Shown: positions 1 through 6,941 of the stretch, one piece after another
Numbering within the stretch: the first letter of the stretch is position 1
Layout of the letters: every line of letters begins with the position of its first letter
Origin: a virus
Direction: 5' to 3' (one strand)
DNA: 45,808 nt
IMG/VR virus record: IMGVR_UViG_3300025818_004904
Location: 1 to 45,808 of that record
Notes under the pieces: model-generated
Database searches by the model: none
What the model saw: the letters and a program-made list of their open reading frames with translations, nothing else
Told to the model about the DNA's origin: nothing
Program-made: the position numbers and the translations under genes

Positions 1-975
1 TTTGTAAAGGGCTGTAACAACCACGGACTAAGCGAAGAAGTAGCCAAGAACCTCTGGGCAAAAATGGAGTTCTTCTCAGGCTACGGCTTCAACCTGTCGC
101 ACGCCGTGTCCTACGGAGCAGTATCCTTCCAGTGTGCTTGGTTGAGCTACTACTACCCAGCAGAGTGGATGGCTGCCTTCCTTGACAAGGAGCCAGAAGA
201 CCGCAAGGCACAAGCAATCAATACAGCCAAGTCCTTCGGGTTTAATATTGTCCCTCCCAGCATTAACAAGTCAGGACGTGTTTGGGAAATCGGTGATGAC
301 GGCAAGACGCTTATTCAGCCTCTCGCAGGCATCAAAGGACTTGGGGATAGTGCGATTGACCAGATTATCGACAACAGGCCTTTTGAGAGCGTAGAAGACT
401 TCTTGTTCAACGAGAATATCGTCTATTCTAAACTCAACAAGAAGGCTCTTGACGTGCTGGTCCGCAGCCAATCCCTAACGGAACTAATGGACGAACGCTT
501 CACAGGACTTCGCCACTTCTGGTCAGCGGTTGCTGTCGATCGCCCTCGCAAGGAGAAGAACCTCATTGAGAATATTGAGATGTATGCTCCTGAGGGCGAC
601 TTCTCAGAGGAGGAGAAGATTGAACACTTCGCTTCGCTCACAGGCATCTTCCCTATCCATGAGATTATGCCGCAGGAAATCCAAGACAACCTAATGAACC
701 GAGGCTGCCCTCCTATCAGCGAGTATGACCCCGATCTACAACTGGTCTGGTTCATTCCAAGGGAAGTAAAAGTCAAGAAGACCAAGAACGGCAAGGAATA
801 CTGGATTATCCACACCACCGACAGCAATGCTCACGATGCTCGCATCCGTTGTTGGGGAGTAAAAGAAAACGATAGGATCTCCCTTAACAAAGTGTATGTT
901 GCTAACTTAGAATATAACGAGAAGTGGGGATTCAGCACCCGCTCTATCAAGAGGTCATTTAGGAGGCTCACATGA
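1..975 (+). CDS. dnaE: DNA polymerase III alpha subunit (DnaE-type), 3' part
   Basis: This is the C-terminal part of a C-family replicative DNA polymerase. The frame is open from base 1, so the gene starts outside the window, and 324 residues are visible. The segment around nt 79-120 (GYGFNLSHAVSYG) and the following YPAEWMAAFL are hallmarks of the region after the DnaE catalytic palm. A helix-hairpin-helix (IKGLGDSAIDQII) lies near nt 325-365, and a C-terminal OB-fold-like segment (VKVKKTKNGKEYWIIH) near nt 765-815. The catalytic aspartates and PHP domain lie upstream and cannot be checked. Most large phages use family A or B polymerases, so a DnaE is notable. The stop overlaps the next start (ATGA). 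Confidence 0.93.
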   Translation, partial: FVKGCNNHGLSEEVAKNLWAKMEFFSGYGFNLSHAVSYGAVSFQCAWLSYYYPAEWMAAFLDKEPEDRKAQAINTAKSFGFNIVPPSINKSGRVWEIGDDGKTLIQPLAGIKGLGDSAIDQIIDNRPFESVEDFLFNENIVYSKLNKKALDVLVRSQSLTELMDERFTGLRHFWSAVAVDRPRKEKNLIENIEMYAPEGDFSEEEKIEHFASLTGIFPIHEIMPQEIQDNLMNRGCPPISEYDPDLQLVWFIPREVKVKKTKNGKEYWIIHTTDSNAHDARIRCWGVKENDRISLNKVYVANLEYNEKWGFSTRSIKRSFRRLT

Positions 976-1181
976 GCAGCAAACTACTACAAGCCGCTTT
1001 GTCGAAATACGAAGCAAACCGAGACGAGGCTCTAGCCATTCTCGATGTCTATCTAAACAATTCAGTAGGGATTGGAGAACATTCGAACCTTCTAGAAGAA
1101 GTCACTAAATGGACAGAGGCTTTGACGGAAGCAGAAGAAAATATTGAAACCTTAAATCGCCACTTTAACAACGGAGAATAA
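972..1181 (+). CDS. Small hypothetical protein, 69 aa
   Basis: I do not recognise this protein. It is predicted mostly helical and rich in Glu, Ala and Leu. The ATG overlaps the dnaE stop by four bases, and a perfect AGGAGG lies at 961-966, so it is probably translationally coupled to the polymerase gene. This could be a replisome accessory, but only the position suggests that. Confidence 0.7.
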   Translation: MSSKLLQAALSKYEANRDEALAILDVYLNNSVGIGEHSNLLEEVTKWTEALTEAEENIETLNRHFNNGE

Positions 1182-1183
1182 AA

Positions 1184-1762
1184 ATGGCTAACAATGTGAC
1201 TTTCAGGGCTAATTTTGAACAAATCAACGAAGCAGCACTAGAGAGACTTCAAGAACTTTACAGCCGCTTCCAAGATGACAATTGTAATTTTGGAGATATG
1301 TTTGTAGATGGCGGAGAAGATTCACCAACTTATGAAGAAACAAATAGTCGCAGTTGGTACATTGAAAATGTTGGCAGCAAGTGGTGCTACCTTGAGGAGC
1401 ATGATGAAGAAGGTATCTTTGGAACAAGTGCCTGGGATGCTCCAGAGCTAGGGCTATGCTGGCTAGCCGAACAACTAGGAGAACTTGACCCAGAGCTTTT
1501 AATAAATGTTTCCTATGAAGACGAAGGTCCAAACTTTGTCGGCTGGATGGTATTTAATGGTCCTGATCTGTGGGCAGGAGACATTGCTGAAACAGAAGAT
1601 GAGATCAGGGATATTGTCGGTCGATATTCTCCCGACACCAACCTTGATGATGAAGATGAATATTACGATGCCCTTTGGGAATCTATCAATGACTGGCAGC
1701 GAGACAACCTTGGCCAGATAGAAAAAGATATCATCAACTCAAGGAGTTTTGAAATTGATTGA
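1184..1762 (+). CDS. Hypothetical acidic protein, 192 aa
   Basis: This is a strongly acidic soluble protein with many Asp, Glu and Trp residues and no membrane segment. I do not recognise the family. It begins two bases after the upstream stop, with GGAG in the spacer. Its 3' end overlaps the start region of the dUTPase gene, and the AAGGAG near its end (1741-1746) doubles as that gene's ribosome-binding site. High acidity and a tryptophan-rich core resemble some DNA-mimic phage inhibitors, but that is speculation. Confidence 0.75.
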   Translation: MANNVTFRANFEQINEAALERLQELYSRFQDDNCNFGDMFVDGGEDSPTYEETNSRSWYIENVGSKWCYLEEHDEEGIFGTSAWDAPELGLCWLAEQLGELDPELLINVSYEDEGPNFVGWMVFNGPDLWAGDIAETEDEIRDIVGRYSPDTNLDDEDEYYDALWESINDWQRDNLGQIEKDIINSRSFEID

Positions 1763-2327
1763 TGGAAAAGACTTAGTAAAAGGCGAAGATTGCTTTGGTT
1801 GTGGTTGTAATCTAAAACCAGCTTGCCCAGGATACTGGGACGAAAAAAAGGAAGAAAATAATAAAATGCGTGTAAGAGTCCAACGAGTTCATGAAAATGC
1901 TAAACTACCAAAACGAGCCCATGCAGATGATGCTGGTATGGACTTGTTTTTTTGCCCACCCCCAAAGCCAGAGCTAGATTCTCAGATTGAGACTGTGTTG
2001 CCTTTTGGCTCCTCGATCCTCCCAACAGGACTGAAGATTGAAGTGCCTAAGGGTTATATGCTTGAGATCAAAAACAAGTCAGGCATTGCTTCAAAGCGAG
2101 GGTTGGTTGTTGGTGCTTGTGTGGTTGATCGAGGATACACAGGAGAGATTTTTGTCAATCTTCATAACATTACCCATCGCAACCAAACGCTCCACGAAGG
2201 AGACAAAATCGCCCAGGCAGTTTTTGTAAAAGTCAGGACTGATATTGAGTTGATTGACTCAGACCACATCTATGATGAAGAGACAAGTCGTTCTGACGGT
2301 GCTCTAGGCTCTACAGGCGATCGATAA
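1755..2327 (+). CDS. dut: dUTP diphosphatase (trimeric dUTPase)
   Basis: It hydrolyses dUTP to dUMP and pyrophosphate, keeping uracil out of DNA and feeding dUMP to thymidylate synthesis (a ThyX is encoded at 35022). All five trimeric dUTPase motifs are visible in order: ADDAGMDL, NKSGIASKRGL, VVDRGYTGEIFVNL, GDKIAQAVF and the C-terminal RSDGALGSTG arm. The start is uncertain. TTG 1755 has AAGGAG at 1741-1746 with good spacing, TTG 1749 is too close, and ATG 1866 (MRVRVQRVHENAKLP) matches the usual dUTPase N-terminus and has its own AAGGAAG. If translation starts upstream, the protein carries an unusual Cys-rich prefix (CFGCGC..C). Confidence 0.93.
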   Translation: MIDGKDLVKGEDCFGCGCNLKPACPGYWDEKKEENNKMRVRVQRVHENAKLPKRAHADDAGMDLFFCPPPKPELDSQIETVLPFGSSILPTGLKIEVPKGYMLEIKNKSGIASKRGLVVGACVVDRGYTGEIFVNLHNITHRNQTLHEGDKIAQAVFVKVRTDIELIDSDHIYDEETSRSDGALGSTGDR

Positions 2328-2338
2328 GCAAAGTCAAA

Positions 2339-2349
2339 AACTACTTACT
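2339..2349 (+). promoter_or_regulatory. Candidate AACTACTTACT element before aminotransferase
   Basis: AACTACTTACT lies about 23 bp before the aminotransferase ATG. Similar AACTA(C/T)TTA(C/T) elements occur at 8348, 12614, 15084, 42806 (looser) and 44599, each just upstream of a + strand gene. This may be a phage-specific promoter element. The function is inferred from recurrence only. Confidence 0.35.
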
Positions 2350-2371
2350 TCTAGTCTTCTAGGAGAGGAGT

Positions 2372-3625
2372 ATGTCAAACGAAACATTCAGGAAGGTTCC
2401 CAGGACCGGCGTTGTATATGTTGTACAAGAAGCTTCAAAGCTAGGTTTTTATAGAGGGAATCCTGAATGGGTCAATTTTGGACAAGGACAGCCGCAGACT
2501 GATTTTATAAAGAATGGTGTCGAGCGAATACACAATATTCCAGTAGTCGACGCTGACAACGAGTATGCACCTGTATCAGGATTGCCAGATTTGCGGGAAG
2601 CGATCGCAAATTATTATAATGAAACTTTCCGAAAAGGCAAGAAATCCAAATACACTGCAAAAAACGTCTCAGTAGTATCAGGGGGCAGACTAGCACTCGC
2701 CAGATTGGCGGCTTCACTAGGAAATATTAACTTAGGACACTTTGTCCCAGATTACACAGCCTATGAAGAGCTATTATCGACATTCAACCGCTTCAACCCC
2801 ATCCCAATCCTGCTAGACCCTGAGAAGGGCTACTCTTTCACAACAGAAGATTTGAGAAGAGAAGTCCAGGGTCGTGGTTTGGGTGCCGTTTTGGTATCCA
2901 ACCCCTGCAATCCAACGGGAAAAACTATTAAAGGTAAAGCACTAAAGGAGTGGGTGAGTACTGGACGAGACTTTGACTGCTATATGCTAATGGATGAGTT
3001 CTATAGCTCTTATGTTTATTCTGGGATGCGTTTAGACGAAACTCTCAGTGCCGCAAAATACGTTGAAGACGTAAATGAAGACCCAGTAGTCCTTTTGGAC
3101 GGTGCAACCAAAAACTGGCGTTACCCAGGTTGGCGTATTGCTTGGATTGTTGGACCAGAACACGTCATTGAGAGCGTGACTAGTGCTGGTAGCTTCCTTG
3201 ACGGCGGTGCTTGTCGTCCAGCCCAGCGAGCCATCGTTCCATTGCTTGATCCAGCCAAAGTGCAGCAAGAGACAGCCGCCTTGAAAGCAAACTTCAGGGA
3301 AAAAAGAAGAATAATGTTAGACGGTCTCCAAAAGCTTGGAGTGACCTTCGAAAGAGAGCCGGACGGAGCATTTTATGCTTGGGGTAATGTATCAGCACTA
3401 CCTGAGGGTCTGAATACAGGGATGGACTTTTTCAGAGCCGCTTTGCAAGAGCAAGTTATCGTTGTTCCAGGCGAGTTCTTTGATGTGAATCCTGGCAAGC
3501 GTCGAGGCAAAGCTTCTTCACGATTTAGTCAGCATTTGAGGTTCTCTTACGGGCCAGAAATCAGCACAATCAAGGAAGGAATAAAAAGACTTCAAAAAGT
3601 GGTAGAAAATCATACAAAAACTTGA
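2372..3625 (+). CDS. PLP-dependent class I/II aminotransferase
   Basis: This is a fold-type I PLP enzyme of aspartate-aminotransferase type; 417 aa is full length. Visible landmarks are SGGRLAL at 103-109 (PLP phosphate region), NPCNPTG at 177-183, DEFYSSY from 208 with Asp208 and Tyr211, and the Schiff-base lysine Lys247 in DGATKNWRYPGWR with Arg255. A C-terminal Arg in LRFSYGPE probably binds the substrate carboxylate. Substrate specificity cannot be read from the sequence. AGGAGAGGAG precedes the ATG. A full-length aminotransferase is unusual in phage. It could serve amino-acid metabolism, cell-wall precursor change or a DNA hypermodification pathway, but no partner nearby decides this. 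Its stop codon lies inside the next promoter's -35 box. Confidence 0.92.
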   Translation: MSNETFRKVPRTGVVYVVQEASKLGFYRGNPEWVNFGQGQPQTDFIKNGVERIHNIPVVDADNEYAPVSGLPDLREAIANYYNETFRKGKKSKYTAKNVSVVSGGRLALARLAASLGNINLGHFVPDYTAYEELLSTFNRFNPIPILLDPEKGYSFTTEDLRREVQGRGLGAVLVSNPCNPTGKTIKGKALKEWVSTGRDFDCYMLMDEFYSSYVYSGMRLDETLSAAKYVEDVNEDPVVLLDGATKNWRYPGWRIAWIVGPEHVIESVTSAGSFLDGGACRPAQRAIVPLLDPAKVQQETAALKANFREKRRIMLDGLQKLGVTFEREPDGAFYAWGNVSALPEGLNTGMDFFRAALQEQVIVVPGEFFDVNPGKRRGKASSRFSQHLRFSYGPEISTIKEGIKRLQKVVENHTKT

Positions 3626-3649
3626 CACACCCTTTGCCTGTGGTAATAT
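3622..3649 (+). promoter_or_regulatory. Sigma-70-type promoter, conserved cassette 1
   Basis: TTGACA at 3622-3627, a 16-bp spacer and TAATAT at 3644-3649, with a TGG extended -10. A leader with AAGGGGAGA follows before the ATG at 3671. The -35 box contains the TGA stop of the aminotransferase gene. The same layout recurs seven more times in the window. Confidence 0.85.
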
Positions 3650-3670
3650 ACTATTGCAAAGGGGAGAACT

Positions 3671-3898
3671 ATGGAAGTCGGTAAAAAAGTAAGACTTACA
3701 GGCATCACCCGTCACGGCAAGAATCGTGTTCGTGAACAAGGGGACATCTGGGAAGTCATTCGCATGAACCCATCAGTGTCTTTCAAGACAAACGCTCCTG
3801 GACCTTTTATGTTGCTCCAGGCAACCACCACCATCAATATGCGGTGGGTCTCAACAATTGATGACGACAACTTCTCAGTAGAGGTTATTGATGAGTAA
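3671..3898 (+). CDS. Small GDLV-type protein, 75 aa
   Basis: First gene after the promoter at 3622. It starts VGKKVRLTG, equivalent to the VGDLVR of neighbouring paralogs, and ends with a FSVEVIDE strand. Its beta-rich layout fits a small SH3/KOW-like barrel, but I infer that fold only from the pattern. AGGGGAGA gives a strong ribosome-binding site. The 3' end overlaps the next gene by eight bases. Function unknown; position after a strong promoter suggests early expression. Confidence 0.8.
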   Translation: MEVGKKVRLTGITRHGKNRVREQGDIWEVIRMNPSVSFKTNAPGPFMLLQATTTINMRWVSTIDDDNFSVEVIDE

Positions 3899-4103
3899 AA
3901 ACGAATGGCGTAAAAACCTGAAGGTTGGCGACCTCGTGAGGATGAAGTCTGGACACCTTGCGATCCTGACCGAGGTATATATGCGCTCAACTGGACCTGG
4001 CGGCAGCGAGTATCCGCACGTCAAAATATTATATTGCGATGATCAGTCAGCCGGCGGGTGTAGTGCTTGGCGAGTTGCGGAGGTTCTCAATGAAGCCAGG
4101 TGA
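3891..4103 (+). CDS. GDLV-family small protein, 70 aa
   Basis: The N-terminal part has KVGDLVRMKSG and the protein ends VAEVLNEAR, the two conserved ends of this family. I chose ATG 3891 over TTG 3888 because of AGAGG at 3880-3884. The last codons (GAGGTTCTCAATGAAGCC) encode EVLNEA and at the same time hold the ribosome-binding site and start codon of the next paralog, an arrangement repeated near 6300. Function unknown. Confidence 0.82.
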   Translation: MSKNEWRKNLKVGDLVRMKSGHLAILTEVYMRSTGPGGSEYPHVKILYCDDQSAGGCSAWRVAEVLNEAR

Positions 4104-4296
4104 TTTAGTTAGAATCTCAGACTGGGATGTCAAAGCCAATTTAGGCTGGAATCCCATCGGGCTTGTCTTATCAGAGCCTGAAGTGAAGAACCACGGCACA
4201 ACCTGTGTCCTTGTTGATTGGCTTGAATCACCTGACACCGAGTATTACTCAGTCCATCATTTAGAAGTTATTTCAGGGTCAGGAAAAGGAGAATAA
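4090..4296 (+). CDS. GDLV-family small protein, 68 aa
   Basis: Starts MKPGDLVRISDWD, has a central IGLVLSEPEV strand and ends near LEVISGSGKGE. It overlaps the upstream paralog by 14 bases. The DNA around its start is nearly identical to that of the paralog at 6307, so these are recent duplicates or gene-converted copies. It directly precedes the EcoRI-like endonuclease gene, which starts two bases after its stop. Role unknown. Confidence 0.85.
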   Translation: MKPGDLVRISDWDVKANLGWNPIGLVLSEPEVKNHGTTCVLVDWLESPDTEYYSVHHLEVISGSGKGE

Positions 4297-4297
4297 A

Positions 4298-4804
4298 ATG
4301 GCAGGCGGAATCCAACCAGGGACCACGGCTTGGGACGCTCAGTCACTCAACCACGACAAGGTTGTGCGACTAGCTTCGAAGGAAGCAGAAAAGATTCTCC
4401 AAGAGAGGTATCCTGGCATTCAGCGGCACAATAAGATTATTAAAGAATCTCTTCCAACCAAGATCGGAGCTTGTTCTCCAGACGGTGGCGTCTGGTACTA
4501 TCAAGGGAAGCTGATTGCTGCTTTTGAAGCAAAAAAACAGGGACCAAGAGGGAATGCTATTGAGCGCTGGTACAAAAACTATTTCCTCATTAAAGAGATC
4601 AATGATCGCTGCCCTCTGGTGACCTATGCTATGGGCGAGGGAGTGAGAGAAGGTAATCCCATTCAGGTCATCCTTCACGCTGCCCACAAAGGACAATACA
4701 ACACTTTCCGCTCAGAAGGTCCGTCCTGCTTCCTCAAGGAAGACGGCTTTACGCTAGAGGAAATCCGAGATAGTATAGTTCAGTTCATTGAAAGCGAGAT
4801 CTGA
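4298..4804 (+). CDS. EcoRI/MunI-like type II restriction endonuclease
   Basis: This is a 168-aa PD-(D/E)xK enzyme. SPDGG (Asp62) is followed by FEAKKQG, giving Glu77 and Lys79 as the remaining catalytic residues. Next comes GNAIERWYKN at 85-94, which matches the EcoRI segment GNAIERSHKN. In EcoRI, Asn141, Glu144 and Arg145 of this segment contact the inner AATT of GAATTC, so an AATT-containing target is likely. The protein is much shorter than EcoRI (277 aa) and lacks its C-terminal part, so outer-base specificity cannot be predicted. The methyltransferase gene starts four bases downstream. GGAGAA precedes the ATG. The pair could degrade host or rival phage DNA while the phage protects itself. 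Confidence 0.85.
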   Translation: MAGGIQPGTTAWDAQSLNHDKVVRLASKEAEKILQERYPGIQRHNKIIKESLPTKIGACSPDGGVWYYQGKLIAAFEAKKQGPRGNAIERWYKNYFLIKEINDRCPLVTYAMGEGVREGNPIQVILHAAHKGQYNTFRSEGPSCFLKEDGFTLEEIRDSIVQFIESEI

Positions 4805-4808
4805 AACT

Positions 4809-5735
4809 ATGACAAAGCCACTTTATATGTGGGCAGGCGGCAAGACCCGTATGCTCAAGAAATACGCTGACCTTCTTGAGGGTGTAGCTTTTGATCGTTA
4901 TATTGAGCCGTTCTTCGGCGGCGGTGCAATGTTTATCTGGGCATATCAGAAGAATCCAGATGCTGAGTTTATTATCAATGACATCAACTCAGGTATTATG
5001 AACATTTACACTGCCATCAAGAATGATTGTGATGACTTTGTTGAAGTCTTGGACATTTTGTCTAAAGAATACTTATCTCTCCCAAAGGGGGAGACAGACA
5101 AAAAGTTTGAGAAAGAGAATGAACTAAACTGGGATAAGTTATATCGCCTCCGTCCTTGCCGCCGATACTTTTATTTCAATCTTCGCCAGAAACATGCCTA
5201 CGAATATGAGGGCTGGGGCACAACAAAAGAAGCTGCTGTTTTGTATTTCTTGATGAAAACTGGTTTTAATGGTTTGTGGCAAGAGAACAAAAACACCAAT
5301 GGACGCTTTGGCACTCCTGCTGGCCTTTTGAACCAAAAAGATAAAGTTTATGATAAAGAGGTCGTTGAGTGGTGGCACCATGCTTTACAAAAATGCACAA
5401 TCCTTAGTGGCGACTTCGAGGCAACAAAAGAACACATCAACTCTGATACCTTTTTGTTTATGGATCCTCCCTACAGAGATAGTTTCACTCAGTATGAGAC
5501 TGATTTTAATGACGCCGAGCAGAAACGTGTAATCAGCCTACTAGAAGTTTGCCAGGAACATGGCGGAACAGGATGGCTTTCAAATAGGGAGGCAGGTGAC
5601 GGCTTCTTTGAAGAGAATGCATCAGGATTTACAATGCATAAGTTCCCTGTGACTTATACCGCAGGAAGAAGAAAGAAAGTTGATGATGGCTTCGAAGCTA
5701 AGAAAGCTACAGAAATTCTTTTGGTAACAAAATAA
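4809..5735 (+). CDS. Dam-type (D12 class) adenine-N6 DNA methyltransferase
   Basis: Transfers methyl from S-adenosylmethionine to N6 of adenine in DNA. The N-terminal MWAGGKTRML and EPFFGGG (about 34-39) form the AdoMet region, NDIN at 57-60 is the acidic loop, and DPPY at 219-222 is the catalytic motif; 308 aa is normal for the D12 class. I start at ATG 4809, after the nuclease stop, rather than the upstream in-frame TTG. It probably protects the target of the adjacent EcoRI-like enzyme. EcoRI's own partner methylase is a different class, so this would be a new combination. It may instead be a solitary GATC methylase. Confidence 0.93.
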   Translation: MTKPLYMWAGGKTRMLKKYADLLEGVAFDRYIEPFFGGGAMFIWAYQKNPDAEFIINDINSGIMNIYTAIKNDCDDFVEVLDILSKEYLSLPKGETDKKFEKENELNWDKLYRLRPCRRYFYFNLRQKHAYEYEGWGTTKEAAVLYFLMKTGFNGLWQENKNTNGRFGTPAGLLNQKDKVYDKEVVEWWHHALQKCTILSGDFEATKEHINSDTFLFMDPPYRDSFTQYETDFNDAEQKRVISLLEVCQEHGGTGWLSNREAGDGFFEENASGFTMHKFPVTYTAGRRKKVDDGFEAKKATEILLVTK

Positions 5736-5740
5736 AAAAC

Positions 5741-5768
5741 TTGACCTATCCCTAAACTGTAGTAATAT
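5741..5768 (+). promoter_or_regulatory. Sigma-70-type promoter, conserved cassette 2
   Basis: TTGACC at 5741-5746, a 16-bp spacer and TAATAT at 5763-5768, followed by TGTAAGGGAGAGAG before the ATG at 5790. It belongs to the recurrent promoter-leader family of this phage. Confidence 0.85.
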
Positions 5769-5789
5769 AGTGTTGTAAGGGAGAGAGTG

Positions 5790-5984
5790 ATGAGTGACTT
5801 CAATATGTTTCATGGCGAGCGTGTCAAGTACGCAGGGTACCACCCCCTTTTCCGTGGTAAGAAAGGTGTGGTTGTCGGCGGCGACCACCACAACATTCGT
5901 GTGGAGTGGGAAGGTCATGAAGACTATCCCCCCCGTCTTCACGAGGCGTGGGAAATTGTTTGGCTCGTAGATAGCGGAGAGTAG
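5790..5984 (+). CDS. SH3/KOW-like small protein, 64 aa
   Basis: The centre reads GKKGVVVGG...IRVEWEG, a turn-strand pattern typical of KOW/SH3-like barrels, with GERVKYAG in place of GDLV. It is the first gene after promoter 5741. ATG 5790 is preferred to GTG 5787 because of AAGGGAGA at 5778-5785. It is a divergent member of the surrounding family. Function unknown. Confidence 0.78.
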   Translation: MSDFNMFHGERVKYAGYHPLFRGKKGVVVGGDHHNIRVEWEGHEDYPPRLHEAWEIVWLVDSGE

Positions 5985-5986
5985 TT

Positions 5987-6154
5987 ATGAAAATGAAAGA
6001 GGGTGATCTGGTTCGGCACCTTGAGGATGGTCAAGCAGGAGTTATTGTTCTGTCTTGGGGTGTTATGGATGTTGTAGAGGTTCTCTGGAATGATGGTGAA
6101 GTCAGGGGACAGAACCTCTGCGAACTGGAGTTGATCAATGCAGCAAATAAATAG
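5987..6154 (+). CDS. GDLV-family small protein, 55 aa
   Basis: Encodes KMKEGDLVRHLEDG, then AGVIVLSWG and a C-terminal LCELELINAANK. The start lies two bases after the previous stop. The CTGGAG near its end serves as ribosome-binding site for the overlapping next gene at 6138. One of the shortest complete members of the family, so it may define the minimal domain. Function unknown. Confidence 0.8.
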   Translation: MKMKEGDLVRHLEDGQAGVIVLSWGVMDVVEVLWNDGEVRGQNLCELELINAANK

Positions 6155-6320
6155 GTTCGGTGTCGGTGCCCTAGTCAATGTTGATAAGCATTACAACAAG
6201 ACTTTGGGTATGATTGTTCGTCAAAGCCGTGGGTACAACTGGATTGTCAAACGTATGAACGACGGTCAAAATGTTCTAGCCCACGAAGACAATATGGAGG
6301 TGGTCAGTGAAGCCAGGTGA
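6138..6320 (+). CDS. GDLV-family small protein, 60 aa
   Basis: N-terminal FGVGALVNVDKHYNK replaces GDLV, followed by LGMIVRQSRG and a C-terminal DNMEVVSEAR. It overlaps both neighbours by 14-17 bases. Its end (GAGGTGGTCAGTGAAGCC) is nearly the same DNA as the end of the gene at 3891 and again contains the next gene's start. Confidence 0.8.
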   Translation: MQQINRFGVGALVNVDKHYNKTLGMIVRQSRGYNWIVKRMNDGQNVLAHEDNMEVVSEAR

Positions 6321-6468
6321 TTTGGTTCGGCATCGAGGGAACAAAGAATTATACCTCATACGAAAAATCTTTGAAGCCAGGGGTGAGATTATATGGGTCA
6401 ACCTAGAAGGTATGCCCGAAAACAAGATTCATTATCCAGAATCTCTAGAACTAATACAAAAAGCTTGA
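6307..6468 (+). CDS. GDLV-family small protein, 53 aa, GTG start
   Basis: Reads MKPGDLVRHRGNKELYLIRK and ends SLELIQKA. The GTG start lies inside the 3' end of the previous paralog, with GAGGTGG as ribosome-binding site. The TGA stop is inside the -35 box of the promoter at 6465, so coding and promoter information overlap. Confidence 0.78.
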   Translation: MKPGDLVRHRGNKELYLIRKIFEARGEIIWVNLEGMPENKIHYPESLELIQKA

Positions 6469-6492
6469 CAGCAACCTTATCCGTGATAGTAT
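6465..6492 (+). promoter_or_regulatory. Sigma-70-type promoter, conserved cassette 3
   Basis: TTGACA at 6465-6470, a 16-bp spacer and TAGTAT at 6487-6492, then GATGTAAGGAGAGAG before ATG 6512. The -35 box contains the stop codon of the gene at 6307. Confidence 0.83.
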
Positions 6493-6511
6493 AAGATGTA
6501 AGGAGAGAGAA

Positions 6512-6667
6512 ATGTCGGTTCAAGAACACATCGAAAACATCCTCAACGCCGAAGGTCAAGGCGCACTTGACGCTTGGTATGTTGCCATCCACGAGCACCC
6601 TCAAAGTGCTATGGATATCCACGATGAGGTTGTTGATCACCTTGTCGCTAACACCTTCATGTACTAA
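6512..6667 (+). CDS. Small helical protein, 51 aa
   Basis: A short acidic, helix-prone protein (ILNAEGQGALDAWYVAIHEH is typical). It does not carry the GDLV signature of its neighbours. It is the first gene after promoter 6465, with AAGGAGAGAG as ribosome-binding site. I do not recognise it. Confidence 0.68.
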   Translation: MSVQEHIENILNAEGQGALDAWYVAIHEHPQSAMDIHDEVVDHLVANTFMY

Positions 6668-6677
6668 GGAGAGAGTG

Positions 6678-6941
6678 GTGCTTTACGGCGAAGAACTTCT
6701 CAAGTCAATTCAGAACCGCTGCCGTATCCAGCCTGGTATGCTGATTCGCAGCCGACCAGAAGGTTTTGGAGAGAATGCCCCTCACGGCGGTAAGGTTGCT
6801 CTTGTCACGAAGGTGTCTCCTGGCTGTAAGTTTAGCCAAGACTACGAAGGTGCAGAAGAACACATCTTTTATGTCTGTGAGCCCTTTGACGGCACAAATG
6901 AGTTCGTAGATTATGTTTGCAATATGGAGCAGGTATCGTGA
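6678..6941 (+). CDS. GDLV-family small protein, 87 aa, GTG start
   Basis: RIQPGMLIRSR takes the place of PGDLVR, followed by GKVALVTKVSPG, and the protein ends VCNMEQVS. GTG 6678 is chosen over GTG 6675 because AAGGAG at 6666-6671 then has six bases of spacing. Overlaps the next gene by four bases. Confidence 0.75.
   Translation: MLYGEELLKSIQNRCRIQPGMLIRSRPEGFGENAPHGGKVALVTKVSPGCKFSQDYEGAEEHIFYVCEPFDGTNEFVDYVCNMEQVS

Noticed and set aside
4788-4808. Longer N-terminus of the first methyltransferase (TTG 4788)
   Set aside because: It would overlap the nuclease gene, and the conserved family start (KPLYMWAGGKT) follows ATG 4809.
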